Origin: Salinibacterium xinjiangense
GTDB lineage: Bacteria > Actinomycetota > Actinomycetes > Actinomycetales > Microbacteriaceae
Assembly: GCF_014645015.1 (NCBI RefSeq)
Contig: NZ_BMLC01000001.1
Coordinates: 186,001-250,000, forward strand
Direction of reading: 5' to 3'
DNA: 64,000 nucleotides
Positions within the stretch are counted from its first letter, which is position 1; the number at the start of each line of letters is the position of its first letter. The notes under the pieces were generated by a model, which ran no database searches, was not told where the DNA came from, and saw only the letters and a program-made list of their open reading frames with translations. Both the position numbers and the translations under genes were made by a program. Positions 44,625-55,858 of this stretch are shown piece after piece.

Positions 44625-46771
44625 TGACGGTGACCACAGAAACCACGACCTCCGAGTCATTCACGAAGATCGCGTCACTTGACCCCGACGAGGTCATGAC
44701 GTATTCGTTCATACGTGATATCCCGATCTCGGGTGGCAAGACGCTGGCCCTGCTCACTCTCGACAACGGCAAGGACCACACCCGCCCGAATACCCTCGGA
44801 CCCAAGACCCTGCTGGAGTTCGCGCGAGTGCTCGACGAGCAGAAGGCGCGGGCAGCGCGGGGCGAGATCCACGGCCTTGCTGTCACAGGGAAGCCTTTCA
44901 TCTTCGCCGCCGGAGCAGACCTCTCGAAGGTCAGCGAACTTCCCGACCGGGAGACCGGAAAACAGATGGCGCAACTGGGCCATTGGGCGCTCGGCAAGCT
45001 CGGCGAGCTCGGTGTCCCCTCTTTCACCTTCATCAATGGCCTTGCGCTCGGCGGCGGCGTGGAGATCCCTCTGAACTCGGATTACCGCACCATCGACAGC
45101 TCAGTGCCGGCACTCGCTCTTCCCGAGGTCTTCCTCGGAATCATTCCCGGATGGGGTGGAGCGTGGCTGCTGCCCAACCTGATCGGAATCGAGAACGCGC
45201 TCGAGGTCGTGATCTCGAACCCGTTGAAGAGCAACAGGATGCTCAAGGGCCCACAGGCTTTCGAACTGGGCATCGCCGATGCGATGTTCGGTCCTGCCAA
45301 TTTCATCGAGAACTCCATCGCATGGGCCGACGGCGTCATCAACGGCACCACGAAGGTCAAGCGCCCGAACGAGCCGGGCAAGATCGAGCGCGCCATCAAG
45401 TGGGACATCGCCATCGGCGTTGCCCAGAAGACGCTGGAAAGCAGGATCGGGAAGGTCGCACAGTCCCCGTATCGCGCCCTCGAGCTTCTCAAGGCCGCAA
45501 AGAACACCGACAAGAGAACCGGATTCGCCGCAGAAGACGAGGCTCTCGCCGATCTCATCTCCGGCGACCAGTTCCACGCGAGCATCTACGCCTTCAACCT
45601 CGTGCAGAAGCGCGCAAAGCGGCCAGCGGGCGCCCCCGACAAGGCTTTGGCCCGCAAGGTGACCAAGGTCGGCGTCATCGGCGCAGGGCTCATGGCCCGC
45701 CAGTTCGCGCTGCTGTTCGTGCGCAGGCTGCAGGTTCCCGTTGTTATTACAGATCTCGACCAGGGCGCGACGGATGCCGGCGTCGCCGCCATCCACAAAG
45801 AAATTCACGACCTCCTGGAGAAGGGCCGGATCTCCCCTGACGAGTCCAACAGGCTCACGGCCCTTGTCACCGGTACGACGAACAAGGCCGATTTCGCCGA
45901 CTGCGATTGGGTTATCGAGGCGATCTACGAGGAGCTCGAGGCCAAGCAGAACGTGTTCGCCGAGGTGGAGAAGTTCATCTCCCCCGAGGCGGTGCTGGCC
46001 ACGAACACGTCGTCGCTCTCTGTGGAACAGATCGGTGCGAAGCTCGAACATCCGGAGCGGGTCGTGGGCTTCCACTTTTTCAACCCGGTGGCCGTGATGC
46101 CACTGATCGAGGTCGTGAAGACCCCTCACACCAACGACGAGACGCTCTCCACCGCCATGGTGACCGCCGCGAGTCTTCGCAAGAACGCTGTGATCACGAA
46201 GGACACCCCGGGCTTCGTGGTCAACCGCATCCTGGCCAAGGTGCTGGGTGAGGCCATGCATGCGGTCGACACCGGAACCCCGTTCGAGGTCGTCGAAGAG
46301 TCGACGCGGCCTTTCGGGTTGCCCATGACACCATTCGAGCTGCTGGAGCTCGTTGGCCTCAAGGTCGGAGCCCACGTGCTCGATACTCACCACAAGGCAT
46401 TCCCCGACCGCTTCTTCGAGAGTACGAATCTGCACAGGCTCGCCGAACTCGGGCACATCTTCGAGCGCGACTCGAAAGGCAAGGCCAAGGGAATAGACAA
46501 GGCCGCGCTCAAGATAGTCAAGGGTGGAACCACGCCGATGACCGCCTCCGAGCTCCAGGTTCGCATCGAAGACGGCCTGGCCGACGAGATTCACCGCATG
46601 CTCGAAGACAACGTCGTTGCCGCCGCCGAAGACATCGACCTGTGCCTGATTCTCGGGGCGGGCTACCCATTCCAGATGGGCGGGGCCACACCGTACCTCG
46701 ACAGGGTCGGAGCATCAGAGCGTGCCTTCGGCGGAACATTCCACACCCCGAAGATCGTGGGCGTGAACTAA
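44624..46771 (+). CDS. fadB: Fatty acid oxidation complex alpha subunit (enoyl-CoA hydratase / 3-hydroxyacyl-CoA dehydrogenase)
   Basis: 715 residues. N-terminal crotonase domain with AGADLSKVS and GGGVEIPLNSDYR; NAD-binding site VIGAGLMARQFA near 347; HFFNPVAVMPLIEVV of the dehydrogenase; C-terminal domain. Works with the thiolase FadA encoded just upstream, and is translationally coupled to it. Longer upstream frame belongs to fadA and is ignored. Confidence 0.95.
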   Translation: MTVTTETTTSESFTKIASLDPDEVMTYSFIRDIPISGGKTLALLTLDNGKDHTRPNTLGPKTLLEFARVLDEQKARAARGEIHGLAVTGKPFIFAAGADLSKVSELPDRETGKQMAQLGHWALGKLGELGVPSFTFINGLALGGGVEIPLNSDYRTIDSSVPALALPEVFLGIIPGWGGAWLLPNLIGIENALEVVISNPLKSNRMLKGPQAFELGIADAMFGPANFIENSIAWADGVINGTTKVKRPNEPGKIERAIKWDIAIGVAQKTLESRIGKVAQSPYRALELLKAAKNTDKRTGFAAEDEALADLISGDQFHASIYAFNLVQKRAKRPAGAPDKALARKVTKVGVIGAGLMARQFALLFVRRLQVPVVITDLDQGATDAGVAAIHKEIHDLLEKGRISPDESNRLTALVTGTTNKADFADCDWVIEAIYEELEAKQNVFAEVEKFISPEAVLATNTSSLSVEQIGAKLEHPERVVGFHFFNPVAVMPLIEVVKTPHTNDETLSTAMVTAASLRKNAVITKDTPGFVVNRILAKVLGEAMHAVDTGTPFEVVEESTRPFGLPMTPFELLELVGLKVGAHVLDTHHKAFPDRFFESTNLHRLAELGHIFERDSKGKAKGIDKAALKIVKGGTTPMTASELQVRIEDGLADEIHRMLEDNVVAAAEDIDLCLILGAGYPFQMGGATPYLDRVGASERAFGGTFHTPKIVGVN

Positions 46772-46786
46772 CAGGAAGCCGCGTCG

Positions 46787-47764
<978 letters not shown>

Positions 47765-48027
47765 GGTGAGGCAGTTTTCTCTCTGTCGATCAATTTCCCG
47801 GTGTCGATGCCCGCGAGATTCCCACGAGGGTCCGGATGATCCCATCGCGATAGGCGTGCCCGTGCCCGACCTGCTGTCACGGGCATGGGGCCAGCGCGCC
47901 CGTCGTATCCGGGCGTGTGGCTGGACAGTCCTGTCGCTCCAGTTGTTTATGAGATGCTGCGACCGGGATCGGTAGTGGTCACGGCTTAAGGCCGGAACCT
48001 GGGGCACCCTCCAGGTCAACCGTGCGA
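47765..48027. other. Intergenic gap upstream of the aldo/keto reductase
   Basis: 263 bp between dxs (ending) and the aldo/keto reductase (starting), both minus strand. It must hold the reductase promoter. Only a short 5-bp hairpin (47998-48002 with 48011-48015) near the dxs stop stands out. Confidence 0.5.
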
Positions 48028-49968
48028 TCACTCACCGCGAACTGGGGACTCCAGGTCCGAATCTGCGGGAAGCGGCCGGGCGACCGGCAGTTTGCTCCCG
48101 AGTACCTGCTCTACGACGCCCCGGGCAATCGCCTGAGGGGTGAGCCCAACCAGCTCAAGGATGTAGTCCCGGCTGCCGTGTGGCAGGAACTGGTCGGGAA
48201 GCCCGAGCTCGGTCACTGCGGTGTCGACTCCCGCAGCCCTGAGGTCCTGACGAATTCGGGTGCCGATACCGCCGACGCGAACGCCGTCCTCGATGGTGAT
48301 CACGAGCCGGTATTCCGCGGCGAGATCGATGACACCCTGGGCCACCGGCACAACCCAGCGCGGATCGATGACCGTAGCGCCGATACCCTGGGCTTCGAGC
48401 CGGTCTGCCACCTCGAGGCCGGTCTTCGCCATGGGGCCGACGGTGACAATCAGGACATCCTTATTGTCGGTCTCACGCAGCACATCGACACCGTCGTCGG
48501 TGCGGCGCACTGCCTCGAATTCGCTGCCCACGACGCCTTTGGAGAAGCGCAGAACGGTAGGCCGGTCATCAACCCGCACCGCCTCTCCTAACTCCTCACG
48601 CAGGCGCACGGCGTCCCTGGGGGCCGCAATCATGATGTTGGGCACCACCTGGAGGATGGCGAGGTCCCACATGCCGTGGTGGCTCGCGCCATCCGGGCCT
48701 GTCACCCCGGCCCGATCGAGCACGAAGGTCACACCGGCCTCGTGCAGCGCCACATCCATCAGCACCTGGTCGAAGGCCCGGTTCACGAACGTGGCGTACA
48801 TGGCGATGACGGGATGCAACCCGCCGAACGCGAGGCCAGCAGCGGAGGTTACCGCGTGCTGCTCCGCAATGCCGACGTCAAGCACGCGCTGAGGGTACTT
48901 TTCGGCAAACTTGTGCAACCCGGTGGGCCTCAGCATCGCCGCGGTGATACCTACCAGTCGCGGGTTCCCATCAGCGAGTGTGACGATCTCGTCGGCGAAC
49001 ACCGACGTCCACGAGGGCTTGCTCGCGGTGTCGATGGGCTCACCGGTTTCAGGATCGATCTGCCCGACCGCGTGGAACTGGTCTGCCGTGTCGGCAAGAG
49101 CAGGCTGGTAACCGCGACCTTTTTCCGTGATTGCATGCACGATGACGGGAGCGCCGTAGTTCTTCGCCTGCTGCAATGTCTCGGTAAGGGCTTTTATGTC
49201 GTGACCATCGACCGGCCCGAGATACTTGATATCGAGGTTGGAGTACAGGGCCTCATTGTTCGTCAGTCGCGACAGAAACCCGTGGGTTCCGCCACGGATA
49301 CCGCGGTAGAGGGCACGACCCGGTGCCCCGAACTTGTGAAACGCCGTCCGCGTGGTCGAGTACAGATTGCGGTAAGAGCGTCTGGTGCGAACGTCGTTGA
49401 GGAAGTGCGCCATGCCGCCGATGGTGGGAGCATACGAACGGCCGTTGTCGTTGACGATGATGACGAGGTTGCGACTGTTGTCGTCACTGATGTTGTTGAG
49501 AGCTTCCCAGGTCATGCCACCCGTGAGGGCGCCATCACCCACGACGGCAACGACGTGACGGTCTGCCTGACCCGTCATCGTGAACGCGCGGGAGATGCCA
49601 TCGGCCCACGACAGCGAGCTCGACGCATGCGAACTCTCGACGATGTCGTGCTCGGATTCAGCACGCTGTGGATAGCCCGCGAGTCCACCCTGCTCACGCA
49701 GATGGCTGAAATCCTGCCGCCCGGTGAGGAGTTTATGCACGTAGCTCTGATGGCCGGTGTCGAACACCATCGCATCGTGAGGTGAGTTGAACACCGAATG
49801 CATCGCGATCGTGAGTTCCACGACACCGAGATTCGGCCCCAGGTGTCCACCCGTCTTCGAAACCTCGCGCACAAGGAACTCTCGGACCTCCGCCGCCAGC
49901 TCCACGAGCTGCGAAGGTGAGAGCTTGTCGAGGTCACGAGGGCCACGGATTTCCTCGAGAAGAGTCAT
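48028..49968 (-). CDS. dxs: 1-deoxy-D-xylulose-5-phosphate synthase
   Basis: 646 residues. Thiamine-diphosphate motif GDGALTGGMTWEALNN, catalytic Glu in DVGIAEQHAVT, and transketolase C-domain. First step of the MEP isoprenoid pathway, from pyruvate and glyceraldehyde 3-phosphate. It is 9 bp after the acnA stop. Confidence 0.97.
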   Translation of the reverse strand: MTLLEEIRGPRDLDKLSPSQLVELAAEVREFLVREVSKTGGHLGPNLGVVELTIAMHSVFNSPHDAMVFDTGHQSYVHKLLTGRQDFSHLREQGGLAGYPQRAESEHDIVESSHASSSLSWADGISRAFTMTGQADRHVVAVVGDGALTGGMTWEALNNISDDNSRNLVIIVNDNGRSYAPTIGGMAHFLNDVRTRRSYRNLYSTTRTAFHKFGAPGRALYRGIRGGTHGFLSRLTNNEALYSNLDIKYLGPVDGHDIKALTETLQQAKNYGAPVIVHAITEKGRGYQPALADTADQFHAVGQIDPETGEPIDTASKPSWTSVFADEIVTLADGNPRLVGITAAMLRPTGLHKFAEKYPQRVLDVGIAEQHAVTSAAGLAFGGLHPVIAMYATFVNRAFDQVLMDVALHEAGVTFVLDRAGVTGPDGASHHGMWDLAILQVVPNIMIAAPRDAVRLREELGEAVRVDDRPTVLRFSKGVVGSEFEAVRRTDDGVDVLRETDNKDVLIVTVGPMAKTGLEVADRLEAQGIGATVIDPRWVVPVAQGVIDLAAEYRLVITIEDGVRVGGIGTRIRQDLRAAGVDTAVTELGLPDQFLPHGSRDYILELVGLTPQAIARGVVEQVLGSKLPVARPLPADSDLESPVRGE

Positions 49969-49977
49969 GACGTCAGC

Positions 49978-52794
49978 CTAAACGAGACTCCTGAGCACGT
50001 ACTGCAGGATGCCGCCGTTTCGGTAGTAGTCGGCCTCACCGGGGGTATCGATTCGAAGCACAGCATCGAATTCGACGACGGACTTGCCAGCACCGGAGTG
50101 CTCGCTCGGCGTCGCCGTGACGTGCAGTGTCTTCGGCGTCGTGCCCTCGTTGAGCTCCTCGACACCAGAGATCTCGACGATCTCTGTTCCATCAAGACCC
50201 AGAGACGCCCAGCTTTCACCGGCGGGAAACTGCAGTGGAAGCACTCCCATTCCGATCAGGTTCGACCGGTGGATACGCTCGAAGCTCTCCGTGATCACGG
50301 CTTTCACGCCCAGGAGTGACGTTCCCTTGGCCGCCCAATCACGGCTCGAGCCCGAACCGTACTCCTTGCCACCGAAGATGACGAGGGGTGTTGACTGTGC
50401 CGCGTAGTTCTGGGCTGCGTCATAAATGAACGACTGGGGAGCGTCGGCCTGCGTGAAGTCGCGCGTGTATCCACCCTCGACCCCATCCAGCAACTGGTTC
50501 CTGAGGCGGATGTTCGCGAAAGTCCCACGAATCATCACCTCGTGGTTTCCACGGCGTGAACCATAGGAATTGAAGTCGCCGCGACTGACGCCGTGCTCCT
50601 GGAGGTAGGCGCCAGCCGGGCTGTCTGCCTTGATGTTGCCGGCCGGGCTGATGTGATCGGTCGTGACCGAATCACCGAGTTTGGCGAGCACCCTGGCGCC
50701 GGTGATGCTGCTGACCGGCGTCGTCTCGAGTGTCATTCCATCGAAGTACGGCGGGCGGCGCACGTAGGTGGATGCATCGTCCCATTCGAACACTTCGCTG
50801 TCAGGCGTTGGCAGCGAACGCCAGCGCTCGTCACCGTCAAAGACCTCGCCATATTCCTTCAGGAACATCCCGGTGTCGATGGAGGTGTCGATCGTGCGCT
50901 GCACCTCGGCTGAGTCCGGCCAGATGTCTTTCAGGTAGACCTCGTTGCCGTCGCTTCCCGTGCCGAGCGAATCGGTTTCGAAGTCGAAGTTCATCGAACC
51001 CGCGAGAGCGTAAGCGATGACCAGGGGCGGCGAGGCGAGGTAGTTCATTTTCACGTCGGGGCTGATCCGGCCCTCGAAGTTGCGGTTACCGGAGAGCACC
51101 GCGGTGACGGCCAGGTCATTGTCATTGATGGCCGCAGAGACCTCGTCGATGAGCGGACCGGTGTTTCCGATGCAGACGGTGCAGCCGTAGCCGACGGTGT
51201 AGAAACCGAGTGCTTCGAGGTCGTCGGTCAGGCCCGCTTTGGCGTAGTAGTCCGTAACGACTTTCGAACCGGGCGCAAGAGTGGTCTTGACCCATGGCTT
51301 CGACGTGAGGCCCTTCTTCACCGCGTTGCGGGCCAGGAGGCCGGCGGCGAGCATGACGCTGGGGTTCGATGTGTTCGTGCACGAGGTGATCGCCGCGACA
51401 GCGACAGCACCGTGGTCGAGGGTGTAGTCGAGTCCTGCTGAGGTCGTGACCTTGACGGGACGCGAGAGGTTTCCGGGTGCGTGACTCACGTGACTGTGCA
51501 TCACGTCGTTGCCGGTGCCCTCGTCTTCCGGAGTGAACCCATTCGGATCGGACGCGGGGAAGCTGCCCTCACCGGCAGCATCGACGCGTGACACGTCCTG
51601 GGTCGTGTAGTCGCCGAGGTCGATGCCGAACTGCGATTTGGCGTTGCTGAGTTCGACACGATCCTGCGGGCGCTTCGGTCCGGCGATCGAGGGCACAACC
51701 GTGGCCAGGTCGAGCTCGAGGTACTCGCTGTAGTCGGGTTCAGATTCGGGGTCGTGCCACAGCTTCTGCAGCCTGGAGTAGGCCTCGACCAGAGCGACCT
51801 GCTCGTCGGTGCGACCGGTCAGCCGCAGGTAGTCGAGCGTCACGTCGTCGATGGGGAACATCGCAGATGTCGAACCGAACTCCGGGCTCATGTTGCCGAT
51901 GGTGGCACGGTTCGCAAGGGGCACTTCGCTGACCCCGGCGCCGTAGAATTCCACGAACTTTCCGACGACCCCGTGCTTGCGCAGAATCTGGGTGATCGTC
52001 AGCACGACATCGGTGGCTGTGACTCCGGTGGGGATGGAACCGTTGAGCTTGAATCCGACGACCTTCGGGATCAGCATCGAGACGGGCTGGCCGAGCATGG
52101 CAGCCTCGGCTTCGATACCACCGACTCCCCAGCCCAGCACTCCGAGGCCGTTGACCATCGTGGTGTGCGAATCGGTGCCGACGCAGGTGTCCGGATACGC
52201 GCGCAGCGCACCGTCGACCGTGCGGGTGAAGGTCACTCGCGCCAGGTACTCGATGTTGACCTGATGCACGATGCCGGTCCCCGGGGGGACGACCTTGAAG
52301 TCGTCGAAGGCGGTCTGTCCCCAGCGCAGGAACTGGTAGCGCTCACCGTTGCGCTCGTACTCGATCTCGACGTTGCGTTCGAGAGCATTCTCACTGCCGA
52401 ACAGGTCAGCGATGACCGAATGGTCGATGACGAGCTCAGCGGGCGCCAGCGGGTTGATCTTGTTGGGGTCACCACCGAGGGCTCCCACCGCCTCACGCAT
52501 TGTGGCGAGGTCGACGATGCACGGCACACCGGTGAAGTCCTGCATGATCACGCGGGCCGGGGTGAACTGAATCTCGGTGTCAGGGTCCGCCGTAGGGACC
52601 CATGAACCCAGTGATTCGATCTGCGCCCTGGTGACGTTCTTGCCGTCTTCCGTGCGCAGCAGGTTCTCGAGCAGAACCTTCAGGCTGAACGGGAGTTTGT
52701 CGAAACCCGGGACCTTATCGACTCGAAACACTTCGTAGTCGGTTGAACCGACTGTGAGCGTGTCTTTCGATCCGAAGCTGTTCACTGCCGACAC
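49978..52794 (-). CDS. acnA: Aconitate hydratase
   Basis: 938 residues. [4Fe-4S] cysteines in SCTNTSNPS and [11 protein letters not shown]-terminal swivel domain with [16 protein letters not shown]-cycle citrate/isocitrate isomerase of AcnA/IRP type. The GTG at 52794 ([14 protein letters not shown]) is preceded by GGGAG; the frame further upstream lacks similarity. An 18-bp near-palindrome lies 131 bp upstream. Confidence 0.96.
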   Translation of the reverse strand: MSAVNSFGSKDTLTVGSTDYEVFRVDKVPGFDKLPFSLKVLLENLLRTEDGKNVTRAQIESLGSWVPTADPDTEIQFTPARVIMQDFTGVPCIVDLATMREAVGALGGDPNKINPLAPAELVIDHSVIADLFGSENALERNVEIEYERNGERYQFLRWGQTAFDDFKVVPPGTGIVHQVNIEYLARVTFTRTVDGALRAYPDTCVGTDSHTTMVNGLGVLGWGVGGIEAEAAMLGQPVSMLIPKVVGFKLNGSIPTGVTATDVVLTITQILRKHGVVGKFVEFYGAGVSEVPLANRATIGNMSPEFGSTSAMFPIDDVTLDYLRLTGRTDEQVALVEAYSRLQKLWHDPESEPDYSEYLELDLATVVPSIAGPKRPQDRVELSNAKSQFGIDLGDYTTQDVSRVDAAGEGSFPASDPNGFTPEDEGTGNDVMHSHVSHAPGNLSRPVKVTTSAGLDYTLDHGAVAVAAITSCTNTSNPSVMLAAGLLARNAVKKGLTSKPWVKTTLAPGSKVVTDYYAKAGLTDDLEALGFYTVGYGCTVCIGNTGPLIDEVSAAINDNDLAVTAVLSGNRNFEGRISPDVKMNYLASPPLVIAYALAGSMNFDFETDSLGTGSDGNEVYLKDIWPDSAEVQRTIDTSIDTGMFLKEYGEVFDGDERWRSLPTPDSEVFEWDDASTYVRRPPYFDGMTLETTPVSSITGARVLAKLGDSVTTDHISPAGNIKADSPAGAYLQEHGVSRGDFNSYGSRRGNHEVMIRGTFANIRLRNQLLDGVEGGYTRDFTQADAPQSFIYDAAQNYAAQSTPLVIFGGKEYGSGSSRDWAAKGTSLLGVKAVITESFERIHRSNLIGMGVLPLQFPAGESWASLGLDGTEIVEISGVEELNEGTTPKTLHVTATPSEHSGAGKSVVEFDAVLRIDTPGEADYYRNGGILQYVLRSLV

Positions 52795-52924
52795 TGTCGT
52801 CTCCCTTGCTGAACCCGTGATCTCCGCGGGTGCCCTGCCATTTTCACTGCCCGTAGCATCGACTGCCACCAAGGCAAGCCTAAGACTGTTTGAGCATGAG
52901 GAATCATGCCGAGCCAATCAAAAG

Positions 52925-52942
52925 TATCTTGATATCGAGATA
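52925..52942. promoter_or_regulatory. Near-palindromic operator candidate upstream of acnA
   Basis: TATCTTGATATCGAGATA is palindromic except for one symmetric pair. It is in an AT-rich patch between the DUF3159 stop and acnA. The form suits a MarR- or TetR-type dimer. Confidence 0.5.
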
Positions 52943-52965
52943 AATATAGCACCTGCGTGCGCGCG

Positions 52966-53721
52966 TTAGCGAGCCTCTTCGCTCGACTTGCGACGATGAA
53001 CCGTACGCATGAGCAGCCAGGTGACCCAGAGGGCGACCGCATACAGAGGGACGCCGAGAATGAGTTTCAGCGTGGCCAGAGCGTCGACGTTGCCGGCAAA
53101 ATACAGCGGCACCTCGATTCCGAGACGAAGGCCGAACACCCCGCACCACAGGAACGTGGCGATGAGCGCTACCCGGAATTTGGACTTGTCTGCCCGCCAT
53201 CCTGCGCCTTCGCCGGTAATCAGCGAGGCGATCACACCGATCAGCGGCCGTCGCGCCGCGACGCTGACGATGAGAGCGACCAGCGAGACAGCATTGATGA
53301 AGAATCCGAGCAGGAAATTGTCTTCGGCGCGTCCGGTGATCAAAGCGAACCCTGCGGAGAGCGCGAGCCCGATCACGCCGGCTATCGCTGACGTGAATGG
53401 TGACCTCGTCACGATCCTCACCACGACAAACAGCACCGCGATCCCCAACGGAATCAGCACAGAGACGAGAAGATCACGCGTGATCGTATACACAACGAGA
53501 AACGCAAGCCCCGGCAGAATGGATTCCACCAGACCGCGCACTCCGCCCATGGCCGCGAGCAGCGCACCGCCGCTGGGCGCTTCGCCCGGCGTCACTGCTC
53601 CCAGACCTGAACGACGCGCGGCCGCCGCGAATGTGTCTGCTACGGAGGCGGCATCGCTGACTGGCTCACTCGGGCCATCGCCGAGATCGGAATCACCAGT
53701 CACTCCCGTGTTACCGGTCAT
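52966..53721 (-). CDS. DUF3159 family membrane protein
   Basis: 251 residues, about six spans in paired hydrophobic stretches, with GLRLGIEVPLYFAGN and the AAMGGVRGLVESILPGLAF motif typical of DUF3159. Function unknown. The ATG overlaps the DUF3710 stop by 4 bp. Confidence 0.88.
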   Translation of the reverse strand: MTGNTGVTGDSDLGDGPSEPVSDAASVADTFAAAARRSGLGAVTPGEAPSGGALLAAMGGVRGLVESILPGLAFLVVYTITRDLLVSVLIPLGIAVLFVVVRIVTRSPFTSAIAGVIGLALSAGFALITGRAEDNFLLGFFINAVSLVALIVSVAARRPLIGVIASLITGEGAGWRADKSKFRVALIATFLWCGVFGLRLGIEVPLYFAGNVDALATLKLILGVPLYAVALWVTWLLMRTVHRRKSSEEAR

Positions 53722-54338
53722 GCCTGGGCAGCAGCCGGCCCGGTTGCCGGCATGCTCAAAGGAATCAGGTCGCGAGGCGGCATCGGCGTGTTGCCACGTA
53801 CCACCACGATCGATCGGAAAAGATCCTCGATCTGGGCCGCGCCCTCCCCACCCGCTGCCCCTTCGCCGGCGATCACGCCGCGCAGAAACCAGCGGGGGCC
53901 GTCGACCCCGATAAAGCGGGCCACACGGCTCCCGCCAGCCTGGTCCGCGGCCACGGGGATCTCCGCCCGGACTTCCGGGCCGAAAGGGCCGTCGACGACA
54001 TTGGTCGTCCCACCCTGCTTGTGGATCTGGTCGACGATCTGCTGGCGTATCTCGTGCCAAAGGCCGCTGGAGCGAGGGGCCGCAAACGGCTGCACCTGCA
54101 GGGTCGAACCCGCGTAGTCCAGGCCGACCGCCACGACTCGCTTGCTGCCCTCCTCCACTTCGAGTCGAAGGTGGAGATCAGGCCGCGGCAGGATCTTCAC
54201 TCCGCCGAGATCGACGTACGGCCTGACGGCATTGGCCTCGCTCTCGTCGAGCGGGCCTGCGGTTCCGCGGTCATCCGGAGCTGACTTGGGCTGCTCCTCT
54301 ACCGGGGCATCGCCCTGGTCTGCTGCGATATCACTCAC
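53718..54338 (-). CDS. DUF3710 family protein
   Basis: 206 residues. Acidic N-terminus, then YVDLGGVKILPRPDLHLRLE and VARFIGVDGPRWFLRGVIAG, both typical of DUF3710, which normally follows dut in actinobacteria. It overlaps dut and the DUF3159 gene by 4 bp each. Function unknown. Confidence 0.9.
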   Translation of the reverse strand: MSDIAADQGDAPVEEQPKSAPDDRGTAGPLDESEANAVRPYVDLGGVKILPRPDLHLRLEVEEGSKRVVAVGLDYAGSTLQVQPFAAPRSSGLWHEIRQQIVDQIHKQGGTTNVVDGPFGPEVRAEIPVAADQAGGSRVARFIGVDGPRWFLRGVIAGEGAAGGEGAAQIEDLFRSIVVVRGNTPMPPRDLIPLSMPATGPAAAQA

Positions 54339-54826
54339 GATGTAGCTCCTGGTCGTGTTGGGTCGATGTCGGATTCGTCGACGATGGTGATGAGTCCCAC
54401 GCCGGTCGAGCCGAAGCCCGATCCACCGCGGTGACTCCCGGGCAGTGACGCCACTCGGATGAATTCCGCCCGCGCCACGGGCATGACGACGAGCTGGGCT
54501 ATGCGATCCCCTACGTCGATGGAGAAGGGATGCTCGCTATCGGTGTTCAATATGGTGACTCGGATTTCGCCGCGGTAGCCTGCATCCACCGTTCCCGGGC
54601 TGTTCACGATGGTGATCCCGTGGCGGGCGGCAAGGCCCGAGCGTGGAACCACGAAAGCCGCGTATCCCTGAGGAAGTGCGATGCTGACACCGGTACCGAC
54701 CGTCGCACGCGCTCCCGGCTGAATAACGTGCTGCTCAGTGGAATGCAGATCTGCGCCGGCGTCGCCGGGATGTGCATACACAGGAGTCTCGCCGCTAGCG
54801 ATGAGCACTTCGATGTTCTCGGCCAC
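54335..54826 (-). CDS. dut: Deoxyuridine 5'-triphosphate nucleotidohydrolase
   Basis: 163-residue trimeric dUTPase: motif 1 AHPGDAGADLHS, motif 2 PRSGLAARHG, motif 3 SPGTVDAGYRGEIRV and Gly-rich motif 5 RGGSGFGSTG. It keeps uracil out of DNA and makes dUMP. GTG start at 54826. Confidence 0.96.
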   Translation of the reverse strand: MAENIEVLIASGETPVYAHPGDAGADLHSTEQHVIQPGARATVGTGVSIALPQGYAAFVVPRSGLAARHGITIVNSPGTVDAGYRGEIRVTILNTDSEHPFSIDVGDRIAQLVVMPVARAEFIRVASLPGSHRGGSGFGSTGVGLITIVDESDIDPTRPGATS

Positions 54827-54904
54827 GAGATGAGGCTAGTGCAGAACCCTGCGCGGCCTATGACCGAGAGCGGTGCCTGACCCACTCGGTGTCTAATATG
54901 AGGA

Positions 54905-55357
54905 GTGACGATCTATCGCGAGAAGCTGTGGCCCGCTCCCTGGCTGTTCATCAGCACGGCACTGGTGATCCCCGCCAGCCTGCTGGTGTTTCTTCCCATC
55001 AACGTCCTTGTTGGAATCGGATCAGCGATCGTGCTCTATCTAGGCTGCCTGGCGGCGCTGTTGGCTTCCGCGACGAAGATCGAGGTGACCGCGTCGGAAC
55101 TGATCGCCGGAAAAGCCCGACTCCCCATCAGCATCATCGGATCGGTCGATGGATTCCGCGGAGCTGAAGCGACTCTCGAGAGGGGCCAGCGGCTCGACGC
55201 GCGATCATTCCTGCTGATCCGCGGCTGGGTGGATCCGGTCGTCCGGGTCGAACTCGTCGACCCGAACGATCCGGTCCCGTACTGGCTGGTCTCGACCAGA
55301 AACCCGGAAGCGGTTTCGAAAGCCATCGACCAGGCCAGGACGATCTCGACGACCTAA
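54905..55357 (+). CDS. DUF3093 family membrane protein
   Basis: 150 residues from a GTG. Two adjacent membrane helices (about 12-55) then a soluble domain ending DPVPYWLVSTRNPEAVSKAI, the DUF3093 pattern. Divergent from dut and overlapping the 3' end of the DUF4193 gene by 4 bp, a conserved actinobacterial arrangement. Confidence 0.88.
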   Translation: MTIYREKLWPAPWLFISTALVIPASLLVFLPINVLVGIGSAIVLYLGCLAALLASATKIEVTASELIAGKARLPISIIGSVDGFRGAEATLERGQRLDARSFLLIRGWVDPVVRVELVDPNDPVPYWLVSTRNPEAVSKAIDQARTISTT

Positions 55358-55647
55358 GCCGCGCACTCCAGGCAGATCGCGCCGAGCTTGGTCGTGTGAT
55401 CGACCTGTGAACGGTGCTTGACGAGGAAGCACTCGACACAGGTGAACTCGTCGGCCTGTGCCGGGAGTACGACGACGTCGAGGTCGAGGTCTGAGAGGTC
55501 AGCCCCAGCAAGCTCGAAGCTGCCGGGATTGTCTGAGTCGTCCGAGTCGATAGAACCCGAGGTCTTGTCCGGAACGCGCTCCTTCAGGGCCTCGATCGAC
55601 TCCGAATCGTCGTCGGTCTTTCGGGGTGCGTCGTAATCGGTTGCCAT
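55354..55647 (-). CDS. DUF4193 family small protein
   Basis: 97 residues from the ATG at 55647. Acidic, with two CxxC pairs (CVECFLVKHRSQ and CLECAA) that probably bind zinc. DUF4193 is almost confined to actinobacteria; function unknown. Confidence 0.9.
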   Translation of the reverse strand: MATDYDAPRKTDDDSESIEALKERVPDKTSGSIDSDDSDNPGSFELAGADLSDLDLDVVVLPAQADEFTCVECFLVKHRSQVDHTTKLGAICLECAA

Positions 55648-55858
55648 GCCCATCCACTTCTGTCAGCGTCTCGTTTTTGAAGTTCTTTAACGGAATCGCG
55701 GGGACAGTGTGCATCAAACCATCTGGAATAGCAAACCATCGGAGCCCCGTGAACTTCGTGCTTTGCGTGTAACTTGCGGCGCGCCCGTTCTATTCCCACG
55801 AATCACCCTGATGGCATGCGATTCTGATATCAAATATCCATGGCTGGAGGGCTTCAGC

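Noticed and set aside
45101-46594. 497-codon minus-strand frame opposite fadB
   Set aside because: Antisense shadow of a clear FadB; no family features.
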